A stretch of 64,000 nt of DNA from JADJLQ01 sp044227925 (lineage in GTDB: Bacteria; Bacteroidota; Bacteroidia; Chitinophagales; Saprospiraceae), in assembly GCA_044227925.1 (NCBI GenBank), contig JBGAVW010000003.1, positions 1 through 64,000 of the forward strand, in the 5' to 3' direction. Within the stretch, counting starts at the first letter, position 1. The number at the start of each line of letters is the position of its first letter. The position numbers and the translations under genes were made by a program. The notes below the pieces were generated by a model. That model ran no database searches, was not told the origin of the DNA, and worked only from the letters and a program-made list of their open reading frames with translations. This document shows positions 34,660-43,448 of this stretch, piece after piece.

Positions 34660-37032
34660 TTATTCACTTCTAAGAGCTTTCACCGGATTGGCAGTAAGTG
34701 CTTTATACAGGTGCCATAGCATACTTGAAATAGTCATTAACAATAAAGCCATAAATCCATAAATCAATGGTTGTGATGATAATATGGATTCAGGTGAAAA
34801 TTGATTAAATATACTTTTAGTCAAAAGCCAGGAGATGGGTACACCAATTGCACACGCAATCACTAATGCAAAAATAAACTCTTTGATAATTTGGTAACTA
34901 ATAGCAAAAGAATTTGCACCAAGTACTTTCCTCACCGAAATATCCTTCATTTTTTTGGATAAAATCAAAAGGGCTAATCCAAAAATACCAAATATGGATG
35001 CTAAAATCATGATCAAAGATGCTGCCGACAACACCTGGATTACCTGGGAAAAACCAATAAAATAATTTTCAAATACTTTATCCTGGTAAGTATAATCAAA
35101 AGGTAAATCCGGGAATGACTTTTTCCAGATGGATTCTACCCTGCTATGAGCAGCAGTAGTCAGCTGCGGCCTGGTTTTGATATAAGCATATTTCACTTCT
35201 TCGGGTTTACATGCCATCATCACTAAAGGTTCTATTTTGCGATCGAAGGCTTCATATCTGAAATCATTGACAATACCCACGATGGTATACTTTCTGTTAT
35301 CGTACTCTATTGATTTTCCGATAGGTTCATTGAGGTGAAAGTCGCGGAGATATGCCTGGTTTACCAAAATAGAAGACGCCTGATCATTTTCATTGTCTTC
35401 CTGCAGATCCCTACCATTAATGATTTCGATATTAAATTGGCTGACAAATCCACCCATCACCTTTAAGCTGTTTACTTTTTCTTCCTTTCCATTTTGTCGA
35501 ATTAGTAATTCCTCATTGAAATTACCAAGCGACTGAACCGATCCGGTAATTTTATTTTCAGTATCGTTACTCAGAACAGATGATTTAAGCAAATCATAGT
35601 TTTTATTTTGATCTAATTTTACGGTAACGGTATTCATGGGTTCGTAGCCCCAGGGTTTGGATCTGGAAATCTTATTTTCTCTGATAAAAGCCAAAGCCAT
35701 AGATATGCCAAGAAAAGTGATACAATATTGAAACCCCAGTAATACCTTTCTAAATAAATTTTTATTACCAAGGTTTAGTTTTCCACGGACAATGGAAATG
35801 GGTCGCAAGCCAGAAACATAAAATGCAGGATACGCAGCACCACCCAGTATTGACATCAAGGTTAATAGAATCAATGCAAACCATACGGTCTTGTTGGTCA
35901 AGAGGCCTTGATTTAAATCCAGGTAGGCCAGTTTACTGAACCACGGAATGAAGATAACTTTAGCTAATAGTAATCCAAATGCCACGCCCAGGATACAGGT
36001 CACTGTATTTTCTATTAAAAATTGGTAAATGATTTGCCTTCGTTCACTTCCCAGTACTTTCCGTACTCCTATTTCCTTTAATCTCCCTGAAGCAGATGCA
36101 ATGGCAATATTCATATAATTAAAACAAACCAGAAGTAAAATACCTATAGCTACTGCAGTTAGCATGATGATGCCTACCGGATGGGTATTGGCAAAATAAG
36201 AATAGGCCAATTTATACGAGTGTTTCGACATATCTTTCAACGGTTGAAAATGATAATCCACTATTTTGGAATTAATATTGGAAGAGTTATATAGTTCAAT
36301 ATAAGGCTTGTACAAATCCTTTGCAGGTGGTGGTGAGTATGTATCATTCATTTCTAAAAAAGTAATACTCACTTCTTTCGACCAGTCATCATTTTTATTG
36401 AGGTTTAGTGATTGGTATTTGGTAAAAGGTACAATGCACGAAAAGAAAAAGGAAGCAGCCTGAGGTCGCTTGGCATAGACGCCCTGTACTGCAAAGTTTT
36501 CAACCCTTTTAATACTATCAGTCGAGATAATCAGTTGGATGGACTTACCTACCGGATTTTCGTGGCCAAAAAGTTTGAGTGATAGATCTTCCGTCAATAC
36601 AATGCCGGAGGCATTATTAAATTCCGACTTCGATCCCCATTTAACCGGAAAATCAAACATACTATGAAAACTATTGTCTGCAAATGCAATATTCTCCCTG
36701 AATATATTATCTCCATTTTTAATCAATGCCGGCATATAATCGAGCCTGGCTATATCCTTAATTTTGGGATAGTCTTTTTTCAGGAACAATCCGATAGGGC
36801 CAGGCGATTCCTGAATAAATTCTTCAATATTGTTTTTTTCTTTTATTTCTTCGACGACATAAATGGAATCTCGTTTGGTATGGAAATTATCCTGGTCGTA
36901 AAACCAACTAAGGAATACAAATACCACCAGGCAACACCCAATGGCCATTCCAAGACCGGAAATGTTGATGATGGAAGCTAGTTTATTTTTAAGTAAATTC
37001 CTGAAACCTAACAGCAAATAGTTTCTGATCAT
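34660..37032 (-). CDS. MacB/FtsX-type ABC transporter permease (790 aa)
   Basis: A full-length permease of the large Bacteroidota FtsX/MacB_PCD family. N-terminal transmembrane helix ASIINISGLGMAIGCCLVVFVFL (about 16-38) is followed by a large periplasmic domain, three transmembrane helices around residues 285-420 with the phrase RLKEIGVRKVLGSERRQIIYQFL, a second periplasmic domain, and a final helix set with KKMKDISVRKVLGANSFAISYQI. The two copies of the IGVRKVLGA motif are the cytoplasmic coupling helices. It has no ATPase gene beside it, so it must pair with an unlinked one. Such permeases export lipoproteins, peptides or toxic compounds, or transmit mechanical signals. Monocistronic. Confidence 0.9.
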   Translation of the reverse strand: MIRNYLLLGFRNLLKNKLASIINISGLGMAIGCCLVVFVFLSWFYDQDNFHTKRDSIYVVEEIKEKNNIEEFIQESPGPIGLFLKKDYPKIKDIARLDYMPALIKNGDNIFRENIAFADNSFHSMFDFPVKWGSKSEFNNASGIVLTEDLSLKLFGHENPVGKSIQLIISTDSIKRVENFAVQGVYAKRPQAASFFFSCIVPFTKYQSLNLNKNDDWSKEVSITFLEMNDTYSPPPAKDLYKPYIELYNSSNINSKIVDYHFQPLKDMSKHSYKLAYSYFANTHPVGIIMLTAVAIGILLLVCFNYMNIAIASASGRLKEIGVRKVLGSERRQIIYQFLIENTVTCILGVAFGLLLAKVIFIPWFSKLAYLDLNQGLLTNKTVWFALILLTLMSILGGAAYPAFYVSGLRPISIVRGKLNLGNKNLFRKVLLGFQYCITFLGISMALAFIRENKISRSKPWGYEPMNTVTVKLDQNKNYDLLKSSVLSNDTENKITGSVQSLGNFNEELLIRQNGKEEKVNSLKVMGGFVSQFNIEIINGRDLQEDNENDQASSILVNQAYLRDFHLNEPIGKSIEYDNRKYTIVGIVNDFRYEAFDRKIEPLVMMACKPEEVKYAYIKTRPQLTTAAHSRVESIWKKSFPDLPFDYTYQDKVFENYFIGFSQVIQVLSAASLIMILASIFGIFGLALLILSKKMKDISVRKVLGANSFAISYQIIKEFIFALVIACAIGVPISWLLTKSIFNQFSPESILSSQPLIYGFMALLLMTISSMLWHLYKALTANPVKALRSE

Positions 37033-37224
37033 AATGAATTACAGTTTTGATAGTCATCCATTAATTTCACCAATCATACCAAAGTTACAATCCTTTGAAT
37101 AATAATCGATTATCTTCTTATCACCAGTATGATTATGTACGGTTTTGATACACTCGAGCATTCAAATTGAAATGAGGCTAATGCTGTTTTATCAAGCCCT
37201 CATGGTAATTGTTTTTAATTGCGA

Positions 37225-38511
37225 TCATTTTCCTTTTAGCCATTGATCAAACCAATCAAATGCTTCCTCTTGCATAGGTTTATCAAATTTGTGAGGACCT
37301 GGATAAAATGAACACTTATATTTTTTTTCGGCACCTGCCTTTTTGTACACCGCCTTCAGTATATCATCCGCTCTTTGCATTTCAGGCAAGGTGTATAATT
37401 GATCATCACTATCATTTAATACCAAGGTAGGCAATGGAGTACGCAATCCTAAAATTTCAGGAAAATCCATTTCATTAGGCAAAATGGGCACATAGGTCAT
37501 CCAGGTATGGGTAAAAGATTTGTGCAGTACAAAATCTTTCCAGGTTGTCATAAAACCTACCGGTACAGCACATTTTATTCTTGGATCTATGCCCCCCATA
37601 AACACAGTACGCATACCTCCTCCTGACAATCCGCAACAACCTATTTTAGCAGCATCCACATCCGGTCGGGAGCAAAGTATATCCAGTGCTTTCTGGTCTT
37701 CTGCAAAAAATACACCCGGCCAGGTAGTGCCTGAGCTGAACAAAGATTTTGCCATGATATGTTCATGCTGACCAGCCCATTTATTGTATGCATCGATATT
37801 GGATTGTAATTCAGGATTATCATCGCTCAATCCATCTCTCATTCTTTCTGGTATATCCTGCATCATCACTCTCCTGCTGGCAAAAGGAAATGCATCCGAC
37901 ACCATTACGATATAGCCGCGTCTTGCCAATTCATTTGCCCAGGCTCTGCCTTCGTAGTAATCTCTTTGATGCGCCACCATCATTGGATGTTGTACATCGG
38001 AAGTCTTTGTTATTTTACGTGTGCCAAAATATTTATTACCACCATGATCATGGAAAGCAAGTATACCCGGGAGTTTACCACTTGCATTGGATGGTTTTAA
38101 TACGATAGCCTCTGTAGGCCTACCGTATGGCAATTGCCAGGTGATTTCCTGTATATGCAATCCATCGTATTCCAGTTCTTTTACGATAGTTACAGCAGGC
38201 ATAGGTCCAATTTTAGGTATGGCTAACCTGTCCAGAAGTTTATTTTTAGCTAATTTTTTCCAGGATTCAAGGTTTGCAAAAGATTTTGACCTAAAGGAAA
38301 GTGAGGGTATCTTTTGATCCATCCAGGCAGATGACCAAGGCCCATATTGGCCAATGATACTTTCTCCGGGATCAGCATTAAAAGTGTATTCCGGGGAATG
38401 AGCTGTTGCTTCATAAATATTAATTTCATTCAACCCAAGCAAACTTATGGAAGAAAGACTCCCTGCTTGTTTTAAAAATTCACGCCTTTTATTTTTCATT
38501 TCATTTTTCAT
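37225..38511 (-). CDS. Tat-exported alpha/beta hydrolase, acetyl-xylan-esterase-like
   Basis: The frame's first possible codon is GTG at 38514; I use the ATG at 38511 (428 residues), and an ATG at 38499 is also possible. The N-terminus KNKRREFLKQAGSLSSISLLG is a twin-arginine signal. The alpha/beta-hydrolase fold carries ILAFHDHGGNKYF (oxyanion region), the nucleophile elbow GCCGLSGGGMRT, a late acidic residue in LVLNDSDDQLY and the terminal His in FYPGPHKFD. This matches the dienelactone-hydrolase/acetyl-xylan-esterase-like family common in Bacteroidota, acting on ester groups of plant or algal glycans. Monocistronic; substrate inferred only from family. Confidence 0.85.
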   Translation of the reverse strand: MKNEMKNKRREFLKQAGSLSSISLLGLNEINIYEATAHSPEYTFNADPGESIIGQYGPWSSAWMDQKIPSLSFRSKSFANLESWKKLAKNKLLDRLAIPKIGPMPAVTIVKELEYDGLHIQEITWQLPYGRPTEAIVLKPSNASGKLPGILAFHDHGGNKYFGTRKITKTSDVQHPMMVAHQRDYYEGRAWANELARRGYIVMVSDAFPFASRRVMMQDIPERMRDGLSDDNPELQSNIDAYNKWAGQHEHIMAKSLFSSGTTWPGVFFAEDQKALDILCSRPDVDAAKIGCCGLSGGGMRTVFMGGIDPRIKCAVPVGFMTTWKDFVLHKSFTHTWMTYVPILPNEMDFPEILGLRTPLPTLVLNDSDDQLYTLPEMQRADDILKAVYKKAGAEKKYKCSFYPGPHKFDKPMQEEAFDWFDQWLKGK

Positions 38512-38598
38512 CACTCCATTTTAGGAAAATTCAGGAGGAATGCATTCAAATTTAAGAAAATGAATCTGAAAATAAAAACCAGGTATGCACATAAAAAA

Positions 38599-38625
38599 AG
38601 CCCGTATGCCAATCGCACACGGGCT
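38599..38625 (-). terminator. Intrinsic terminator after the small secreted protein gene
   Basis: Stem AGCCCGT/ACGGGCT, one mismatch, then TGC/GCA, with a 5-base loop. On the minus strand it is followed by seven T residues. It lies 28 bp after the stop of the 38653-39210 gene. Confidence 0.9.
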
Positions 38626-38652
38626 TCAAAAAATATGAAGGTCTGATTTTGC

Positions 38653-39210
38653 TTATTTCTTAAATGTTTTACTAAACAGATGGCCTTCTATGTCCACTTC
38701 AAGTGAATACTCCCCTTCATCCAATTTATCCAAATTGAATCTCTTCGTTATACTGACCTGATCTTTGATGGAATCTTCCAGCAGAATATTACCAGCAGAA
38801 TTGCGTAAAATTAGTTTAACGGGTTTACCCTGTGCCATCAGATTCATATCGAAAGCACCTAATTTATCATTAAAGTAAGGTTTATATATGGTCTGATTGG
38901 TAGTAGACTGGATTTTCCCGTTATCAATACTGATTTCCTGTACACTCAATTTCATATTGTCTTCGGTTTCTATTTTGTACTTGCCATCCGGTATATACTT
39001 AAGATTATACTTGGTGGTTTTTCGGATATTTTCCTTGACAATAGCATTCCCCTGGTGGTCCCAAATCGTTACTTTCAGTGAAGGAAACTTGGTTTTATCC
39101 TTATCTATTATAATCCATTTATTAGAGGGAGAAATAGAAATAGGAGCATTGTCAGCAAACAACCCGGCAGTTGCCGCGGTGAAAACAAATAACAAAAATA
39201 CTTTGATCAT
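38653..39210 (-). CDS. Small secreted beta-rich protein of unknown function (185 aa)
   Basis: I do not recognise a named family. A Sec signal peptide (MIKVFLLFVFTAATAGLFA) precedes about 165 residues predicted as beta-strands in two similar halves: LKVTIWDHQGNAIVKEN...YIPDGKYKIETED and VKLILRNSAGNILLEDS...LDEGEYSLEVD. Each half matches the secreted Ig-like pattern 'xG..v..e.....g.Y.l.v' found in DUF3244-like and T9SS-associated Bacteroidota proteins, but no sorting domain is present. It is followed by a strong terminator and is divergent from the ECF sigma operon. Likely periplasmic or outer-membrane associated. Confidence 0.8.
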   Translation of the reverse strand: MIKVFLLFVFTAATAGLFADNAPISISPSNKWIIIDKDKTKFPSLKVTIWDHQGNAIVKENIRKTTKYNLKYIPDGKYKIETEDNMKLSVQEISIDNGKIQSTTNQTIYKPYFNDKLGAFDMNLMAQGKPVKLILRNSAGNILLEDSIKDQVSITKRFNLDKLDEGEYSLEVDIEGHLFSKTFKK

Positions 39211-39441
39211 AATTATAGGATTTAAATGTTAGTCAATACTTTATAGGGCCAGGACCATACCAGTCTCAGTTCCATCTTTGTGTACCCGTCTTAATTAGTG
39301 GAGTCTTTCTATTAACTCTGAATCCGATGATTTATTTTAATGGATCCTGTTAAATGATTAAATGAGTTAATTCAAAATAATGAGGCAATGTACATCTAAA
39401 GGTTGCATGAAGTCAAGGACTATCGGACATATGGAATGAAT

Positions 39442-39700
39442 TCATCGATGAATATTTTTCGGCTGATCACTTTTTTTACTTTTATTAAGATATACTATCC
39501 ATCGATAATTACACTGACTATCAGTACAGTTATACGATTTAATACCGTAGTGAATCCCAAAAGAATTAACAAGTATTAAATTTACATTAATAATGATTCC
39601 ATACATCGCCTTTATTTCAATATCAGTCAGACTATTACTTTTAATCGCCTCATATACCAATACATACTCTTCTTTCCGACATTTGTTACAAACCGATTTG
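39442..39700 (-). pseudogene. Possible remnant of a small zinc-ribbon protein gene
   Basis: On the minus strand an open frame reads ...VCNKCRKEEYVLVYEA, then SLTDIEIKAMYGIIINVN and IKSYNCTDSQCNYRWIVYL. Two Cys pairs (CNKC and CTDSQC) have the spacing of a zinc ribbon, and the text reads like real protein. However, no ATG, GTG or TTG precedes the first Cys pair before an upstream stop; the only possible starts (TTG at 39660, ATG further in) lie after it. So the 5' end seems to have been lost. It could also be a chance frame. Confidence 0.3.
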
Positions 39701-39901
39701 TTTTAATATTGTTAAAAAGCACAGTAAACAACTTCGTTGATCAAAATAAAGATAAACCGGAATCCTGTCTGAAGCCTCTGACTAACGGTTTTAAGGTATT
39801 TCAGCTCGCAAAAAATTGATTTGGGTATATCATTATAAAAAATGATTTTGGGATATGGCCTGCCAAAAACCAAAATAAAAAAATAAAAAAAATATGCCGG
39901 A

Positions 39902-39930
39902 TGTAACCTTTGTCCTAACTTACTGTATTA
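39902..39930 (+). promoter_or_regulatory. Candidate ECF-type promoter of the sigma factor operon
   Basis: TGTAAC at 39902-39907 resembles the AAC-containing -35 element recognised by ECF sigma factors. About 16-17 bp downstream is an A/T-rich region (GTATTA) 40 bp before the sigma gene ATG. Autoregulation by the encoded sigma factor is the usual arrangement. The -10 match is weak. Confidence 0.35.
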
Positions 39931-39966
39931 CTAATATAAAAGCCGCCACATAAAGTACAGCGACGA

Positions 39967-40500
39967 ATGACAGACGAACTTTTAATGCAACGGGTGAAAG
40001 AGGGAGATCTCTCTCAGGCGGCTGTACTTTACCGTCGATATCATCAAAGGATATATCTATATCTGGGGAAAATGGGTGGCGATTATAATGCAGCTGAAGA
40101 CTTAACCCAGACTGTATTTGAAAAACTCATCCATTACCGTCAAAGTTTTAACTCGGATCAAAAATTCGAAAACTGGGTATTTAGAATCGCACGAAATGCT
40201 TTTGTAGACCAGGTAAAACTTAATGGCAAAATGCCCAAAGCACATAACGTAGACATGGTGGACCTCCATAATTTAAAGGAAGAGCAGGAATCTACAGCAG
40301 ATCAGGATGCCTTACTTAACAAAGCACTGAATGCATTGCAACCCGAAGACAGAGAGCTATTGGTGCTTACACGGTTTGAAAAACTAAAATATGCTGAAGT
40401 GGCTAATTTACTAGGCACCACGGAAGCGAATATAAAAGTAAAAGTATTCAGAGCCATAGAAAAACTTAGAAATCAATATTTTAAACTATCGACTACCTGA
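39967..40500 (+). CDS. ECF RNA polymerase sigma factor
   Basis: A 177-residue sigma-70 family group 4 (ECF) factor. Region 2 is seen at about 10-75 (YHQRIYLYLGKMGGDYNAAEDLTQTVFEKL and NWVFRIARNAFVDQ). A short linker leads to region 4 at about 120-172 (LQPEDRELLVLTRFEKLKYAEVANLLGTTEANIKVKVFRAIEKLR), the -35-binding helix-turn-helix. It directs RNA polymerase to a small regulon, probably including its own operon. The anti-sigma gene starts 8 bp downstream, and two exported DUF4097-like proteins complete the likely operon. Divergent from the small secreted protein gene. Confidence 0.93.
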   Translation: MTDELLMQRVKEGDLSQAAVLYRRYHQRIYLYLGKMGGDYNAAEDLTQTVFEKLIHYRQSFNSDQKFENWVFRIARNAFVDQVKLNGKMPKAHNVDMVDLHNLKEEQESTADQDALLNKALNALQPEDRELLVLTRFEKLKYAEVANLLGTTEANIKVKVFRAIEKLRNQYFKLSTT

Positions 40501-40508
40501 CAATAAAA

Positions 40509-41273
40509 ATGGAACAAGAACAAATCACAGAAAAATTAATACAATATCTGGATGGCACATTACCTCCAAATGAAGCTAAATCCATAATGGAATGGATTGA
40601 CTCAGATGCAGAGGTAGCACTGCAATACGAACAATTAAAGTCGTTGCAAACCATCCTGGATGCATCTTATCAACACCAGGTCCCTTCTGAAAGAATGACC
40701 GGTAGATTTGAAAATTGGTTGGATGCACAAAAGAATACTAAAGTAATTTCTTTTACAAAAAGACTGTGGAGTATAGCAGCGGCCATACTGGTATTGGTGA
40801 TATCCGGTGTGATATCCTGGTCTGTATACACAAATAATAAACAAAAAGAAGAATTGGCCATCGTAAAAGCCCAATTAGAACAAACACGGCAAATGGTATT
40901 ACTTCAATTGCAGAACCCATTATCTGCCAGCTCACGAATCACAGCCGTGCATGCTTCTGAGGAAATGATGGATCCGGATGAAGAAGTTATTGAGGTATTG
41001 GTAAAGACATTAAATGAAGACCCCAACTCCAATGTACGAATGGCTTCCCTCGACGCACTGAGTAAATTTTATGCACAACCCAATGTAAAAAAAGCGTTGT
41101 TGGAATCTATGAAATTTCAGAAGGATCCGGTGGTTCAAATAGCACTCATACAGCTTCTGGTACAAATGAAAGAAAAAAACATTTTATCTGACCTGCAAAA
41201 ACTCATTGACCAACCCGGTACTATGAAGGCAGTAAAAGATGAAGCATATCAAGGCATATTCAAGTTAACTTAA
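40509..41273 (+). CDS. Membrane anti-sigma factor fused to HEAT-like repeats
   Basis: Residues 1-78 are a helical cytoplasmic domain (ITEKLIQYLDGTLPPNEAKSI) in the position of an anti-sigma domain but without the His/Cys zinc site of ZAS proteins. A transmembrane helix spans about 86-107. Residues 110-135 look like a short coiled coil, and 158-254 form about three HEAT-like repeats on the periplasmic side (VEVLVKTLNEDPNSNVRMASLDAL, DPVVQIALIQLL). It should hold the upstream ECF factor at the membrane and release it on an envelope signal sensed by the HEAT part. The pairing with sigma is well supported by position; the sensing role is inference. Confidence 0.85.
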   Translation: MEQEQITEKLIQYLDGTLPPNEAKSIMEWIDSDAEVALQYEQLKSLQTILDASYQHQVPSERMTGRFENWLDAQKNTKVISFTKRLWSIAAAILVLVISGVISWSVYTNNKQKEELAIVKAQLEQTRQMVLLQLQNPLSASSRITAVHASEEMMDPDEEVIEVLVKTLNEDPNSNVRMASLDALSKFYAQPNVKKALLESMKFQKDPVVQIALIQLLVQMKEKNILSDLQKLIDQPGTMKAVKDEAYQGIFKLT

Positions 41274-41328
41274 TATATATTCAAAACTTTTTTTTTAAAA
41301 CACTTTAATTATCTAAAATTCAGTAAAC

Positions 41329-42111
41329 ATGAAAAATTTAAAAACTATATTTTTTGTATTCCTTTTTGTATCGGGCTTCCAATCCCTTTCTGCCCAGGAT
41401 TATAAAATCCAAAAAGCATCCGGAAGATTGGAAATACACTTAGGAAGAGTGACAGTAGAGCCAACTACCGGCAATGAAATTATTTTTTCAAATAAAGAGA
41501 ATCATTCAGAAAAAGATGAAAGAGCAGCAGGCCTGGTGGCCATAAGTGGGCTGGGTCTTGAAGACAATACCGGCCTCGGTATTAATGTAGCAAACAAAGG
41601 AGACATAATCACTGTAAACCAACTTAGTAAAACCAAAAGTCCCCAGATTAAAATAATGGTACCAAAAGGAGTAATTGTGGCATATGATTATACCTCTCAA
41701 TACGGAGGAGAAGCAGAATTCAAAAACCTCGAAAATGAACTGGAAATCAGTGCTCAATACAATAAAGTTGAATTGGAAAATGTATCCGGGCCTGCTACTG
41801 TAAAGACCATCTATAGCTCTATTGATGCTACTTTCAGCGCCAATGTAAAAGGCCCTATCTCACTCATCTCCGTGTATAGTACAGTGGATGTTACTGTACC
41901 TCAGACAATAAAAGCCGATCTTAGCATGAAAACATCCTATGGCGAAATGTTTGCGGCACCGGAATTAAAGATCGAACTCGACAGGCAAGTAGGTAAAGAC
42001 GGTGAAATGGTAAATATGAGCGCAAACAAAGTATTGGGCAAAATAAACGGCGGTGGCATCAAGATGGATCTCCGATCTGATTACAGTAAAATATACTTAC
42101 GAAAAAAATAA
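41329..42111 (+). CDS. Exported DUF4097-like beta-repeat protein, first copy (260 aa)
   Basis: Sec signal peptide MKNLKTIFFVFLFVSGFQSLSAQ, then about 235 residues of short beta-strands forming a solenoid-like series: VTVEPTTGNEI, YDYTSQYGGEAEFKNLE, VKTIYSSIDATF, LISVYSTVDVTV, MKTSYGEMFA. The recurring S-x-Y-[GS]-x-[VI] turn is typical of DUF4097 'putative adhesin' proteins. It shares the motif with the next gene, but the two are divergent. Probably periplasmic or surface-associated; it may be the target, or a part, of the sigma/anti-sigma response. It begins 55 bp after the anti-sigma gene. Confidence 0.82.
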   Translation: MKNLKTIFFVFLFVSGFQSLSAQDYKIQKASGRLEIHLGRVTVEPTTGNEIIFSNKENHSEKDERAAGLVAISGLGLEDNTGLGINVANKGDIITVNQLSKTKSPQIKIMVPKGVIVAYDYTSQYGGEAEFKNLENELEISAQYNKVELENVSGPATVKTIYSSIDATFSANVKGPISLISVYSTVDVTVPQTIKADLSMKTSYGEMFAAPELKIELDRQVGKDGEMVNMSANKVLGKINGGGIKMDLRSDYSKIYLRKK

Positions 42112-42192
42112 TCAGTCACTAAAAAATGCAAAGCTAAATCAAGATAATGTCTGGTTTAGCTTTTAATCATTCAAACTTAAATTAATCAACAT

Positions 42193-42942
42193 ATGAAAAT
42201 AATAATACTCATTGCTTCCGCTTTTTTAGCACTGGAAGCTATAAGTCAGACACCAATCAATAAATCATACCCTGCTTCAGGTTTAAATTCAGTTGATCTT
42301 CATTTTGATTATCCTGAATTGATAAAAATAAGCAGCTGGGATAAAAACGAAATCTCCATTAGCGGCACTGTAGAGATTAATGGAGGGGAAAACGATGAAG
42401 CTTTTAAACTGGAAAACTCCACCACCGGCAATACCCTCTTTATTAAAGGTACGGTACCCAATGCCAAAGATCTTCCCCACAGAATCACAGCATATAAAAA
42501 TGGCAAGGAAGGAGGGAAGTTGACCTTTAAATCCAAAGCAGACTTTGAAAAGTACAAAAAAGAAACCGGCGAAAGTTTTAATATTACCAATTGGGGTAAT
42601 GATATGGATATTGTACTTGAAATTAAAATACCAGTCCATCTGCAGGTAAATATTAAATCAATCTACGGTATGGTGGAACTCAAAAATATTTCCCAAACCA
42701 AGCCCCTGGTTGCAAAATCCACTTATGGTGGAGTGGATGCTGCTATAAACACCAACTCTGTAGGAGAATTATGGGCCAGCTCAGACTTTGGTGAAATTTA
42801 CAGCAATCTTGGGCTCAAATTCTCCGGAGACGGTTTAAAACAAGGAGATTTTCATAAAGAAATTTCTTCCAAGCCAGGCAATGGTCCAAAGTTTAGCTTT
42901 GAATCAAAATACGGCAACGTTTATATGCGCAAATCAAATTAA
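42193..42942 (+). CDS. Exported DUF4097-like beta-repeat protein, second copy (249 aa)
   Basis: A signal peptide (MKIIILIASAFLALEAISQ) is followed by the opening YPASGLNSVDLHFDYPELIKISSWDKNEISISG, typical of the N-terminus of DUF4097 proteins. Repeats follow: VNIKSIYGMVELKN, LVAKSTYGGVDAAI, LWASSDFGEIYSN, FSFESKYGNVYMRK. It is the fourth gene of the ECF operon, 81 bp after the first DUF4097 copy. Function not known; a cell-envelope structural or signal-sensing role fits the sigma/anti-sigma context. The nearest clear terminator lies 350 bp downstream, beyond a candidate small RNA. Confidence 0.82.
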   Translation: MKIIILIASAFLALEAISQTPINKSYPASGLNSVDLHFDYPELIKISSWDKNEISISGTVEINGGENDEAFKLENSTTGNTLFIKGTVPNAKDLPHRITAYKNGKEGGKLTFKSKADFEKYKKETGESFNITNWGNDMDIVLEIKIPVHLQVNIKSIYGMVELKNISQTKPLVAKSTYGGVDAAINTNSVGELWASSDFGEIYSNLGLKFSGDGLKQGDFHKEISSKPGNGPKFSFESKYGNVYMRKSN

Positions 42943-43178
42943 ATTTTCAATTCCTGGATTGCCCATATAAGCTGACCATTTTCAGGTATAAATTTGATTA
43001 CAACTGCGGGGATTGGGAACATTAAGTGTAACCAATCAAATAAATAAGAGTTTATTAAGTTATAAAGACAGCTAAATCCGATTGCTATTAATCTACTTTA
43101 ATCGTAATTAACCTTTTATTAATGTTATTTAGCATTGCACTCACCCATTACGGGTGAAAAGCTTTGATATTTGAAAAA

Positions 43179-43186
43179 TATTTTTG
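43179..43186 (+). promoter_or_regulatory. TAnnTTTG -7 box of a candidate small RNA
   Basis: TATTTTTG matches the Bacteroidota -7 element exactly. A TTTG at 43163-43166 lies only 12 bases upstream, closer than the usual ~20, so the -33 element is not convincing. A 6-bp hairpin (TCACCC/GGGTGA) lies at 43141-43157. Confidence 0.35.
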
Positions 43187-43333
43187 CACTCGAATCAATA
43201 TGATGCAATCTTTTGAAATGTAGATTGTCTTTGGAGAAAACAAATTGCATAACACCTGACCAAAAGCATTTAGAGTGAGTCTTTTCATAGTCCCCAATAT
43301 TTCAAAAGTGAAATATTGGGGTTATTTTTTTTT
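43187..43333 (+). ncRNA. Candidate structured small RNA ending in a strong terminator
   Basis: The stretch between the -7 box and the terminator has no credible reading frame but can fold: CACTC at 43187-43191 pairs with GAGTG at 43273-43277, and inside it ATGCAAT near 43203 pairs with ATTGCAT near 43244. The terminator hairpin follows. It may be an independent small RNA, the 3' end of the ECF operon transcript, or a leader of the tricorn-like gene that starts 115 bp later. I do not recognise an RNA family. Confidence 0.35.
43292..43333 (+). terminator. Strong intrinsic terminator before the tricorn-like gene
   Basis: A perfect 13-bp stem (CCCCAATATTTCA / TGAAATATTGGGG) with a 4-base loop, followed by TTATTTTTTTTT on the plus strand. 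It ends whatever is transcribed from the ECF operon or the candidate small RNA. Confidence 0.92.
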
Positions 43334-43448
43334 ACAACTCAGAGAGGTTACTACCAATTCAAGTGTTGACCTTGAAGCCATATTATGAATTGCATAAAAT
43401 TTATTTCCTTTTAGTTAATTTAGCCAATCATTATTTAACAGTAAGCAT

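Larger units (their letters stand above)
39211..39966. other. Intergenic region with a gene remnant and the ECF operon promoter
   Basis: About 756 bp. It contains a likely zinc-ribbon gene remnant on the minus strand (39442-39700) and a candidate ECF-type promoter near 39902. The part nearest 39211 must hold the promoter of the small secreted protein gene. The remaining sequence is A+T-rich and shows nothing I recognise. Confidence 0.5.

Noticed and set aside
34660..37032. Fusion of two permeases
   Set aside because: Two MacB/FtsX halves in one chain are normal for this Bacteroidota permease family.
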